From the NCBI RefSeq assembly GCF_011516635.5, contig NZ_CP096255.1, positions 9,807,501-9,871,500 on the forward strand: DNA of 64,000 nt. Direction: 5' to 3'. Under the pieces are notes generated by a model. It had not been told where the DNA came from. It did no database searches and saw only the letters and a list, made by a program, of their open reading frames with translations. This DNA comes from Bradyrhizobium barranii subsp. apii. Its GTDB lineage: Bacteria; Pseudomonadota; Alphaproteobacteria; Rhizobiales; Xanthobacteraceae. Of the stretch, positions 36,701 through 46,082 are shown piece after piece; position 1 is the stretch's first letter; the number at the start of each line of letters is the position of its first letter. Position numbers and translations under genes: made by a program.

Positions 36701-36720
36701 ATCATAAGCTTGCTTATTAT
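36701..36720. promoter_or_regulatory. Palindromic operator candidate upstream of marR
   Basis: ATAAGC-tt-GCTTAT (36704-36717), with two more matching outer bases on each side, centred about 35 bases before the marR start at 36746. The AT-rich 20-bp palindrome is typical of a MarR autoregulatory site. It stands out sharply from the GC-rich surroundings. Confidence 0.7.
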
Positions 36721-36745
36721 AGTCAAGCTCATTGGAGATAACGTT

Positions 36746-37228
36746 ATGACCCGCGGGTCCGTCGACCAGAACTTCTTGTTCACGCTCGGTGAACTCTACC
36801 GCCTCTTGCGGGTCTATGCGGACAAGGAGGCATCGCGCTTCGGCATCACCCGCGCGCAATGGGCGGTCCTGGCCAAGGTCGAGCGCAGCGAGGGCATGAA
36901 GCAGTCGGAACTCGCCGAGTTGCTGGAGATGCAGCCGATCACGCTGACGCGCCTGATCGACAAGCTCTGCGACAGCGACTGGATCGAGCGCCGCAGCGAC
37001 GCCTCGGACCGCCGCGTCAAGCGCCTCTATCTCAAGAAGGCCGGCCGTGCGCTGCTCGGCAAGATGAGCGGCCTGAAATCGGAACTCACGGCGAACGCAC
37101 TCGACGGCATCAGCCCGGCGGACGCCCGCCGTCTCCTCACCCAACTCGAATCCATCAAGGAAAACGTGCGTAACGCGATCCAGACATCCGGCGCGGAACA
37201 AGCGCGTAAGGAGCAGCGCTATGGCTGA
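36746..37228 (+). CDS. MarR-family transcriptional regulator
   Basis: A 160-residue winged-helix regulator. The recognition region is MKQSELAELLEMQPITLTRLIDKL (helix-turn-helix), followed by the wing with DASDRRVKRLYL. The frame is open further upstream (from 36569), but the ATG at 36746 begins the family pattern and lies downstream of the palindrome. Its end overlaps the next gene by eight bases. By analogy it represses its own emrAB-type operon and responds to a small-molecule ligand. Confidence 0.92.
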   Translation: MTRGSVDQNFLFTLGELYRLLRVYADKEASRFGITRAQWAVLAKVERSEGMKQSELAELLEMQPITLTRLIDKLCDSDWIERRSDASDRRVKRLYLKKAGRALLGKMSGLKSELTANALDGISPADARRLLTQLESIKENVRNAIQTSGAEQARKEQRYG

Positions 37229-38396
37229 TCAGGTCCTCAAGTTCCAGCCCGAGCAGAAGAGCGACAGCGGCAAGCCCACCAAGAAAGCCGGCACCGATCC
37301 GCGCCGCCGCCTGGTGGCGGGCCTGCGCCGCTATCGCCGCGTCCTGCTCCTGGTCGTGCTGCCGCTCGTCGTCGCCCTCGGCGGCCTCACCTTCTATCTG
37401 AACGGCGGCCGCTATGTCGGCACTGACGATGCCTATGTCGGCGCGCAGAAGGTCCTGGTGACGCCCGACATCTCCGGCAAGATCCAGAAGGTCGTCGTGA
37501 GGGAAGGCCAGATCGTCAAGCAAGGCGACGAGCTGTTCGAGATCGATCCCGTGCCGTTCCGCCTCGCGGTGGACGAGGCCAGGGCGCAGCTGATGCAGGC
37601 GCAGTCGACCTATGACAACCTCCGCGCCAACATCAAGATCTACGGCGACATGCTCAACCTTGCGCAACAGGGCGTCGACCTGAAGCAGCGCGACGTCGAG
37701 CGCAAACAGGCGCTGGTGAAGAACAGCTACGGCTCGCAACTCGACCTCGACAACGCGGCGAACGCGCTGGTCACATCAGGTTCGATCGCGCAATACGTCA
37801 AGCAGCAGATCTCGACGGCCAAGACGCAGCTGCTCGGCGACACCGACCTGCCGCTGGAGAAATTCCCGCCTTACGCGCAGGCCAAGTCCAAGCTCGACAA
37901 TGCCGAGCGCAATCTCGACCACGCCGTGGTGCGGGCATCGATGGGCGGCGTTGCGACGCAGGTCGAGCAGATTCAGCTCGGCCGCTACGTCACCGCCGGC
38001 ACGCCAGTGTTCTCCATCATCGACGTCGCTCACCCCTGGGTCGACGCCAATCCGAAGGAGAGCGACCTCACCCACGTCACCGAGGGACAGCCTGTGACCC
38101 TCGAGGTCGACGCGTTTCCGAACCACGTCTTCAAGGGCAAGATCGGTTCGCTCTCGCCCGGCACCGGCGCGCAATTCGCGATCCTGCCGCCGCAGAACGC
38201 CACCGGCAACTTCGTCAAGGTGGTGCAGCGCGTGCCTGTCAGGATCTATTTCGACGAGACCGACAAATACGTGCGAAAGCTGAAGGCCGGCATGAGCGTC
38301 TACGCCACCATCGACACCGGCCACAAGCGCTCGCTCGCCGGCCTGTTCGGATTGTCGGCGACGGCGAACCAGGACAAAGACCAGGACAAGGACTGA
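37221..38396 (+). CDS. HlyD/EmrA-type periplasmic adaptor protein
   Basis: A 391-residue membrane-fusion protein of a tripartite efflux pump. Transmembrane helix at about 34-52, then a biotinyl-lipoyl-like half (VTPDISGKIQKVVVREGQ), an alpha-hairpin (about 115-210) and a second lipoyl half plus beta-barrel. Together with the next gene it would export drugs or aromatics across the envelope, using an outer-membrane channel encoded elsewhere. Overlaps marR and is four bases from the MFS gene, so a single operon. Confidence 0.92.
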   Translation: MADQVLKFQPEQKSDSGKPTKKAGTDPRRRLVAGLRRYRRVLLLVVLPLVVALGGLTFYLNGGRYVGTDDAYVGAQKVLVTPDISGKIQKVVVREGQIVKQGDELFEIDPVPFRLAVDEARAQLMQAQSTYDNLRANIKIYGDMLNLAQQGVDLKQRDVERKQALVKNSYGSQLDLDNAANALVTSGSIAQYVKQQISTAKTQLLGDTDLPLEKFPPYAQAKSKLDNAERNLDHAVVRASMGGVATQVEQIQLGRYVTAGTPVFSIIDVAHPWVDANPKESDLTHVTEGQPVTLEVDAFPNHVFKGKIGSLSPGTGAQFAILPPQNATGNFVKVVQRVPVRIYFDETDKYVRKLKAGMSVYATIDTGHKRSLAGLFGLSATANQDKDQDKD

Positions 38397-38400
38397 TCCG

Positions 38401-39957
38401 ATGTCCGGCCCCAATGCCAGCCTGATGGTCCCCGGCCTGCGCCGGAACATGGTGACGATCTGCGCCATGACCGCGACCATCATGCAGGCGCTGGACACCA
38501 CCATCGCCAACGTCGCCTTGCCCTACATGCAGGGCTCACTGTCGGCCTCGCAGGACCAGATCAACTGGGTCTTGACCTCCTACATCGTCGCCGCCGCGAT
38601 CATGACGGCGCCGGTCGGCTGGATCGCCAACCGCTTCGGCCGCAAGCGCATCTTCATCATCTGCGCCGCCGGCTTCACCTTCGCATCCGTGCTGTGCGGG
38701 CTCGCGCAGGACATCAACCAGATGGTGCTGTTCCGCCTGCTGCAAGGCGTGTTCGGCGCCGCCCTGGTGCCGCTGTCGCAATCGGTCATGCTCGATTATT
38801 ACACGCTCCAGGAACGCGCCAAGGCGATGTCGATCTGGGGCATGGGCGTGATGATGGGCCCGATCATGGGCCCCTCGCTCGGCGCCTGGCTGACCGAGAC
38901 CTATTCCTGGCACTGGGTGTTCTTCGTCAACCTGCCGTTCGGCGCCGTCACCGTGCTCGGCCTGATCGTCTTCATGGACGAGACCCGGAAGGATATCAGC
39001 CTCAAATTCGACTGGTTCGGCTTTGCCGCGCTGGCGGTCGCGATCGGCTCGCTTCAACTCGCGCTGGACAGGGGCGAGCAATTGGGCTGGCTCGAATCCA
39101 ATGAGATCATCGCAGAGTTCATCGTCTCGGCCGTCGCCTTCTACTTCGTCCTCGCGCACTCCTTCACGACGTCGACGCCGTTCATCCGCTTCGCGCTGTT
39201 CAAGGATCGCAACTTCGTCACCGGCTGCATGTTCATGGTCGTGATGGGGCTCGTGCTGTTCTCGACCATGGCGCTGGCCTCGCCCTACATGCAGAACGTG
39301 ATCGGCTATCCCATCATCACCGCCGGCCTGCTGCTGGCGAGCCGCGGCTTCGGCACCTTCTTCGCCATGATGCTGGTCGGCCGCATGATGCGTTATTTCG
39401 AGGCACGCACGCTGATCATCACCGGCCTGACGCTGACCGCGGGCTCGCTGTTCCAGATGACCGGGTGGACCGACCTGACCCAGGTGCCGGAGATCGTCAC
39501 CGTCAGCGTCATCCAGGGCTTTGGCTTCGGCCTCGTCTTCGTGCCGCTCTCGACGGTGGCGTTCCTGACATTGTCGAACGAGCTGCGTACCGACGGCACC
39601 GCGATGCTGACCCTGATGCGCAACGTCGCGAGCTCGGTCGGCATCTCCGTCGTCATCGCCGAGCTGACGCAGGGAACGCGACGGACCTACGCGATCCTGT
39701 CCGAATACATCAACCCGTTCAACCACGCGCTCCAGATGCCCAGCGTCAGCGGCATGATCAATCTCTCCACCGACGCCGGCCGCGCCATGGCCGACAGGAT
39801 GGTCAGCGTGCAGGCGCAGATCATCGCGTTCGCACACGACTATATGCTGGTGATGATCTTCATCCTCTGCACCATCCCGCTCGCCTTGCTGATCGGCTCG
39901 ACCAAGGCCACGCTGCGCAAGCAGGCCGCGGGGCCGGAACATGCGGTGATGGAGTAA
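38401..39957 (+). CDS. DHA2-family (EmrB-type) MFS efflux transporter
   Basis: A 518-residue, 14-helix drug:H+ antiporter. Signature motifs include the helix-1 LDTTIANVALPYMQG pattern, motif A-like GWIANRFGRKR after helix 2, and motif C-like MGPIMGPSLGAWL in helix 5. Third gene of the marR-emrA-emrB-type operon. Substrate unknown. Confidence 0.93.
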   Translation: MSGPNASLMVPGLRRNMVTICAMTATIMQALDTTIANVALPYMQGSLSASQDQINWVLTSYIVAAAIMTAPVGWIANRFGRKRIFIICAAGFTFASVLCGLAQDINQMVLFRLLQGVFGAALVPLSQSVMLDYYTLQERAKAMSIWGMGVMMGPIMGPSLGAWLTETYSWHWVFFVNLPFGAVTVLGLIVFMDETRKDISLKFDWFGFAALAVAIGSLQLALDRGEQLGWLESNEIIAEFIVSAVAFYFVLAHSFTTSTPFIRFALFKDRNFVTGCMFMVVMGLVLFSTMALASPYMQNVIGYPIITAGLLLASRGFGTFFAMMLVGRMMRYFEARTLIITGLTLTAGSLFQMTGWTDLTQVPEIVTVSVIQGFGFGLVFVPLSTVAFLTLSNELRTDGTAMLTLMRNVASSVGISVVIAELTQGTRRTYAILSEYINPFNHALQMPSVSGMINLSTDAGRAMADRMVSVQAQIIAFAHDYMLVMIFILCTIPLALLIGSTKATLRKQAAGPEHAVME

Positions 39958-39965
39958 CCACAGGT

Positions 39966-40070
39966 GTCATGCCCCGGCTTGACCGGGGCATCCAGTACGC
40001 CGCAGCTTCTCCGAATCCCACAACCGTCTCTGGAATACTGGGTCGCCCGGTCAAGCCGGGCAACGACAGC
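39966..40070. repeat. Inverted repeat with CATGCCCCGGCTTGACCGGGG core
   Basis: Left palindrome TGCCCCGGCTTGACCGGGGCA and right GCCCGGTCAAGCCGGGC, opposite in orientation, with CAGTA/TACTG inner matches. Lies between the convergent MFS and kinase genes. Confidence 0.7.
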
Positions 40071-40089
40071 GAACAGGTGGCACGAGCTT

Positions 40090-41151
40090 CTACAACAACT
40101 CCTCGCAGCCCAAATCGTCCACCGCCATCATCACCCGCTCCAGATTGTTCCACCAGATCAACGGCGGGATGTTGATGCTCCACTGCCAGACCGGCTTGGT
40201 GATGTGCCAGAGCACCGACAGACGATAATCCTGATCGAGCGCGCCGCGCGTGTAGCTGCTGACGCCGTTGGCTATCAGCGTCTCGTGGTAACGATTGAGC
40301 AGCGCCCGCTCGAGCGCCTGCCTGCGATCTGGATACCATTGCATCGCCATCATGTAGGCGAGGTCGGTGGTAGGCACGTTGATGCCCCAGAGGTCGAAAT
40401 CGAAGATGCGCACGCTATCCGCGACGCTGGCGCGCGGAAGCAGAAAATTCCAGGTATGCGCGTCGCCGTGAGTGATCGTAGCGTGGCGGCGAGAGTGGTA
40501 ACGCTGGGATAGCCGGGCCGACTGATCGATGAGGCGGCGGTAGAGGATGCGGCGCTCTTCGCTGAGGCGGTCGCCGAGCAGGTCGGCGAAGCGATCGTAA
40601 TGGCCGGCGAAGGTCTCCATGTGGCTTGTGCTGTCCTCAGTGCTCGCCCAGGTGCCGACAGTCTCGCCGAGACCGGGATGGTCCCACCACGCTGCATGCA
40701 TGCCGGCCAGCGTGGTGACGATCGCCATCGCCTGCGCGCGCAAGGGCGGCAGCGGCCATTGCGTGGCGATCTCATGGCTGTCGGTGAGGTCCTCGAGCAG
40801 TAGATGCCAAGTCTGGCTCTCTTCGTCGAAATGACCGTCGAAACAGCGCGGCACGAGCCCCGGCGGCATCTGCGGCGCAAGCTTCGTGTAGAAGGCCACT
40901 TCGTGCCGGCCGCCATTTGCAAGCGTCTTCGCGAAGGCGGAATGCGCGGTCTTCAGGATCAGGGATTGCGGCGCACCGGCAGACTCCCCGACATAGCGCA
41001 AGCCGAGTCGCACGATGTGCGACAGGATCGTGTCACGCTCATGCAGCACCTTCACTTCGCGGACAGCGCCACGATCCAGCGCGCCAGCCTTGCGCAGCGC
41101 AGCCGTCAGTTGGGCGGGCTCAACGACCGCCGGCAGTTGTGGAGGTGTCAT
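40090..41151 (-). CDS. Aminoglycoside-phosphotransferase-fold kinase (ecdysteroid-kinase-like)
   Basis: A 353-residue kinase-fold protein. The Brenner-type catalytic motif is THGDAHTWNFLL and the metal-binding motif FDFDLWG. The glycine-rich loop region is weakly conserved. The overall length and the pattern LLLEDLTDSHE resemble the DUF1679/EcKL and choline-kinase-like group. Substrate is unknown. The first ATG at 41178 adds nine residues; ATG 41151 (MTPPQLP) is preferred. Confidence 0.8.
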   Translation of the reverse strand: MTPPQLPAVVEPAQLTAALRKAGALDRGAVREVKVLHERDTILSHIVRLGLRYVGESAGAPQSLILKTAHSAFAKTLANGGRHEVAFYTKLAPQMPPGLVPRCFDGHFDEESQTWHLLLEDLTDSHEIATQWPLPPLRAQAMAIVTTLAGMHAAWWDHPGLGETVGTWASTEDSTSHMETFAGHYDRFADLLGDRLSEERRILYRRLIDQSARLSQRYHSRRHATITHGDAHTWNFLLPRASVADSVRIFDFDLWGINVPTTDLAYMMAMQWYPDRRQALERALLNRYHETLIANGVSSYTRGALDQDYRLSVLWHITKPVWQWSINIPPLIWWNNLERVMMAVDDLGCEELL

Positions 41152-41226
41152 AACCACGATGCCCCTGTCCCGCGCCATACTGCACGATCACGGCCCCACG
41201 CACCAGCCGCAGACCCGGCGCCCGAC

Positions 41227-41990
41227 TCAAGCCGCTTCGGTCGAGTCGCGCACGGTCCGGACGACGACCGACCGCAGCGATTCCAGGTTGGCCGCCATGC
41301 CCGCGATCGCCTGCCTCACCTCCGTGGCGCGCTCGTCCACCGAGGCGGCGTCGCGGCTGACATTGGCGATCTTGGCCGAGACCTCCTTCGCAGGACGGCT
41401 GCGGAGACGCCGAGGAGAAAGTAGAGGATCGAGCTGTCGCGCTCGGCCGCCAGCTTCTCCATGTCGGCATTCTGCTTGTTGGCGCTCTCGACGATACTGT
41501 CGATGACGGCGCGGTGCGCGGTGTAGGCGTCCTTGAGCTGCGCATAGGCGCGTTCGGCGCCGGCCACGTCCTTGGCTTTGAGGGCCGGCAGGAGTTGGTC
41601 GGACAAAAGCTTCCAGAACTTCTGCACCTCGGCGTCGGATTTCGACACCAGCGCCGTCTTCAGATCGGTGGAGAGGCTGGAGGTGGTCCAGAATGCCTTG
41701 CGCTCATCGTAATCCTTGCGGAGCTGGACCAGGCGTTCGCCATGGGCCGACAGCTGGTCCGGCTCGCGCATGGCGAGCGTGGCCTCGAGATAGGCTTCGA
41801 TCACATATTCGGGCGGCGGCAGGATGTCCGCGATGAGGTCGTTGCCGAGCTTGATGTCGGAATAAAGCGGACCGCCGACCTTGAGCTCGCGCAGGGCGTA
41901 AAGGCTGGTCGAGACGACGGCAGTAAAGCCGATGGCGAGCACGATCCCGAATGCAATGACTGCAGAAGAAAGCGAGAGACGAATTTTCAT
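41227..41990 (-). pseudogene. Methyl-accepting chemotaxis protein remnant with internal deletion
   Basis: The N-terminal part (MKIRLSLSSAVIAFG, transmembrane helix, then a helical periplasmic sensor) is intact to about 41410, including the start of the second transmembrane helix (ILYFLLGVSAAV). It then joins, out of frame, to the very C-terminal part of a chemoreceptor (AKEVSAKIANVSRDAA ... STEAA) ending at 41227. HAMP and most of the signalling domain are gone. A deletion of about 1 kb by normal receptor length is inferred. Confidence 0.8.
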
Positions 41991-42212
41991 GAAACAATCC
42001 AATGGCGCAGGTCGAAATCCGAACGGACCCTAAACAACTGCGGTAAACACGGGATTGCTTCGCGCGGAAATTGTATCCCGCGGGCACCGGAAAATTACGA
42101 AAAGAGGACGTCAGTCGGTCGTTTTTGAGTCAGCGAGACCAACTCAGGGCACGGAGAGAAACGTCTCAGGCCCGATGAAACGCAGCAACTAGCTCAGTTG
42201 CGCTGGATGAGA

Positions 42213-42248
42213 AACGCGTGGCGGCTGTCGATATCGCCGCCACGCGTT
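42213..42248 (-). terminator. Hairpin after pcaG, possible terminator
   Basis: Perfect 13-bp stem AACGCGTGGCGGC/GCCGCCACGCGTT with a ten-base loop, seven bases after the pcaG stop. Only a weak T-rich tail (TTTCTC) follows on the minus strand. Confidence 0.65.
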
Positions 42249-42254
42249 GCTGCC

Positions 42255-42845
42255 TCACATGTCGAAGAAGACCGTCTCGTCGTCGCCCTGAAGCCGCAGG
42301 TCGAGCCGATAGACCGTCTTCCCCGCCTCGCGCGTCGCGATCAGCGTCGCGCGGCGATCGGCCGGCACCAGTCCCAGCACGGGATCGGCGGCATTGCCGG
42401 CCTCGTCGCTGAAATAGATGCGGGTGTAGAGATGCCGCAGCATGCCGCGGCCGAACACCGCAAGCACGATGTGCGGCGCCTGTGGCTTGCCGTCGGGATC
42501 GGGCACCGCGCCCGGCTTGACGGTGTCGAAGGAATAATTGCCGTCCTTGTCGGTGCCGCAGCGGGCAAAGCCGCGGAAGCTCGCATTCGGCAATGCGCGC
42601 TTGTCCTGGGGGTCGGCGAAGCGGCCCTGCGCGTCCGCCTGCCAGATCTCCAGCATGACGTCGGGCACCACGACGCCGTCACCGTCGAACACGCGGCCTT
42701 CGATGCGGACGCGATCCCCGGTGACGTCGGGCGTCAGCGTCGAGTTGGTGAACGCGTCGTTCCAGGCGTATTCGCCGGTCGGCGTCAGGCCGTATTTGAA
42801 GAACGGACCGACGGTCTGCGATGGGGTAATACCGTTGTCCTGCAC
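42255..42845 (-). CDS. pcaG: Protocatechuate 3,4-dioxygenase alpha subunit
   Basis: A 196-residue subunit of the Fe(III) intradiol dioxygenase that opens protocatechuate to beta-carboxy-cis,cis-muconate. N-terminal TPSQTVGPFFKYGL is characteristic of PcaG. The alpha subunit lacks most iron ligands, which reside in PcaH. Starts on the base right after the pcaH stop, so the two are coupled. Part of a protocatechuate/beta-ketoadipate cluster. Confidence 0.95.
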   Translation of the reverse strand: MQDNGITPSQTVGPFFKYGLTPTGEYAWNDAFTNSTLTPDVTGDRVRIEGRVFDGDGVVVPDVMLEIWQADAQGRFADPQDKRALPNASFRGFARCGTDKDGNYSFDTVKPGAVPDPDGKPQAPHIVLAVFGRGMLRHLYTRIYFSDEAGNAADPVLGLVPADRRATLIATREAGKTVYRLDLRLQGDDETVFFDM

Positions 42846-43547
42846 TTAAGTGTTCTCCATTGGCGTGGCGTTCTTGCCGCGCAGCACGATGTCAAAGCGG
42901 TAGCACAGCGCCCATTCGGGCTGCGTGTTCTCGAGGTCGAATGACGACACCATCCGCGCCCGCGCGTTCTCGTCCGGCACCGAGTTGAAGATCGGGTCAA
43001 ACGGGAACAGCGGGTCAGCAGGGAAATACATCTGCGTCACGAGCCGCGTGACGAAGGAATGGCCGAACACCGACAGATGGATATGCGCGGGACGCCAGGC
43101 GTTGTGGTGATTGCCCCAGGGATAGGCGCCAGGCTTGATGGTGACGAAACGGTAGTAGCCGTCGGCATCGCTCACGGTGCGGCCCGCGCCGGTGAAGTTC
43201 GGATCGAGCGGCGCCGGATGCTGGTCGCGGACATGGACGTAGCGGCCGCAGGAATTGGCCTGCCAGATCTCGACCAGCGAGTTCGGCACGCCGCGGCCGT
43301 CCTCATCGCGCACATGGCCATGCACGATGATGCGCTCGCCGATCGGCTCGCCGGTATGCTGGGTGGTGAGATCGGCGTCGCCCTCGCGCACGGTCTCGTG
43401 GCCGTAGACCGGGCCGGTCAATTCCGACAGCGTGTGCCGCATCGGGATCAAGGGCTTGTTCGGCGCGCGCTTGATCGAGCTCTTGTATTCGGGCGACAGC
43501 GGCAGCGGATGCGCCTTGTTGCTATCGACGGGATAGATGAATGTCAT
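42846..43547 (-). CDS. pcaH: Protocatechuate 3,4-dioxygenase beta subunit
   Basis: A 233-residue catalytic subunit. The intradiol signature LVEIWQANSCGRYVH and the iron ligands Tyr/Tyr/His/His are in GRYVH, GAYPWGN and RPAHIHLSVFG. The HIHLSVFG motif and C-terminal pattern are typical of PcaH. It precedes pcaG with no gap. Confidence 0.95.
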   Translation of the reverse strand: MTFIYPVDSNKAHPLPLSPEYKSSIKRAPNKPLIPMRHTLSELTGPVYGHETVREGDADLTTQHTGEPIGERIIVHGHVRDEDGRGVPNSLVEIWQANSCGRYVHVRDQHPAPLDPNFTGAGRTVSDADGYYRFVTIKPGAYPWGNHHNAWRPAHIHLSVFGHSFVTRLVTQMYFPADPLFPFDPIFNSVPDENARARMVSSFDLENTQPEWALCYRFDIVLRGKNATPMENT

Positions 43548-43665
43548 TGGCGAACTCCTCCCCGGCCATTTTGCTCCGGCCGGTCAACGCTTCCCCCGAT
43601 CATTATAGAACATAACTAATCTAGGGAAGCGGGTTTGGCAGGTGTCCTGCGCCGGCAGGACCACG

Positions 43666-44559
43666 CTATTTGATCGGCGGACGCGGCAGCACGGCCTCAC
43701 CGGCCTCCAGCCGGTAGGTGTGGTCGAGCGAATACCAGGGGGTCGGGACGTCTCGTGCGGTCGGATGCGGCGCGTCGTGGCGCTGGAACTTGCCTATCAG
43801 TGCCTGCGTCACCCCGAACTGCACGTCGCTGTCGATATGCGGGTCGGCGGGGTCGTAGACCTGCGAGATCAGCACCTTGAATCCGGGCTTGAAGATCAGG
43901 GCGTGCAGATGCGCGGGACGAAAGGGATGCCGGCTCTGCGCCTCCAGGAGGCGGCCGACCACGCCATTGGTCGGGATGGGATAGCCGACCATCATCACCG
44001 AGCGGAAGGCGAAGCGTCCGTCCTGGTCGGTCGTGAACTTGCCGCGCAGGTTCATGTCGGCCTGATCAGGGTCCTGATTCTCGTAGAGACCGACCGGCGA
44101 GGCGTGCCAGACATCGACATCCGCACCGGCGACGGGACGGCCGTCCTTGTCGATGACGCGGGCGCTGACGAACAGCGGCGCGCCGGGCGTCTCCGAGCGG
44201 ACGATCGAGCCGCCATTCTCGACCCGCGGCGAGTTCAACCGCCAGAACGGGCCGAGCAGCGACTGATCGGTTTCGGTATTGCCCCGATCGCCGTTGTTGA
44301 GCAGGCACACCAGCGGCGAGACGCCGAGCGAGCCCGCCATCAGCACGACTTCGTTGTGCGTGTCGGTCGTGAGCTTGCCTAGCTCGGCCACGATCGCGGT
44401 CGCGTCCCGGAACTCCTTCTCAGTCAGGCGGACATCGCGGACGAAGGCGTGCAGATGCTTGACGAGGGAGACCATGATCTGGCGCAGCCGCGGATCGGAC
44501 GTCCGCTCCATCACCGCCAGTGCAGCGGCCGTGACGTCCTGCTCGCGCTCGATGATCAT
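43666..44559 (-). CDS. Intradiol ring-cleavage dioxygenase (hydroxyquinol 1,2-dioxygenase type)
   Basis: A 297-residue catechol/hydroxyquinol-type dioxygenase. N-terminal helical linker domain (about 1-100), then the signature VAGADVDVWHASPVGLYENQ and iron-ligand region RPAHLHALIFKPGF. LLGPFWR marks the start of the catalytic domain. Helical N-terminus and length fit hydroxyquinol 1,2-dioxygenase more than PcaH. An ATG at 44583 adds eight residues; 44559 is preferred. Clusters with pcaGH and a thiolase. Confidence 0.85.
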   Translation of the reverse strand: MIIEREQDVTAAALAVMERTSDPRLRQIMVSLVKHLHAFVRDVRLTEKEFRDATAIVAELGKLTTDTHNEVVLMAGSLGVSPLVCLLNNGDRGNTETDQSLLGPFWRLNSPRVENGGSIVRSETPGAPLFVSARVIDKDGRPVAGADVDVWHASPVGLYENQDPDQADMNLRGKFTTDQDGRFAFRSVMMVGYPIPTNGVVGRLLEAQSRHPFRPAHLHALIFKPGFKVLISQVYDPADPHIDSDVQFGVTQALIGKFQRHDAPHPTARDVPTPWYSLDHTYRLEAGEAVLPRPPIK

Positions 44560-44579
44560 GCTCGTCTCCGGATTACCCG

Positions 44580-44656
44580 TCATTCCGGGCGCGAGTGAAA
44601 CGAACGAGCCCGGAATCTTCGCCTCTCCCCGCTTGCGGGGAGAGGGAGAGGAGAGA
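44580..44656. repeat. Intergenic repeats between thiolase and dioxygenase
   Basis: CATTCCGGGC/GCCCGGAATC-type palindrome (44581-44615) followed by CTCTCCCCGC-ttgc-GGGGAGAG hairpin. Shares motifs with the long repeat at 7286-7450. Confidence 0.6.
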
Positions 44657-44658
44657 GT

Positions 44659-45866
<1,208 letters not shown>

Positions 45867-46082
45867 CGTTGTTCTCCCTGAATGCCGCGGTCCGGCCCAA
45901 ATTCTTCAATGTCCGCGGAGTTTTAGGAGGGCGCCCGCGGCAGGTCAATTGACGGTTTCTTGCGTGTTCCGAGGGGTGCGCACGCTGCCAATGCATGCCG
46001 CGGTGCGGACAACGTGGAAAACCCGCCTGCTCTGGCCAAACCGGTAGGAGCAGGAGGCGAAATTTTGTAGGTTGCGCCGCCC

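Noticed and set aside
38536..39942. 468-codon minus-strand ORF opposite the MFS gene
   Set aside because: Antisense shadow. The His/Asp/Arg/Gln-rich product is typical of high-GC antisense frames.
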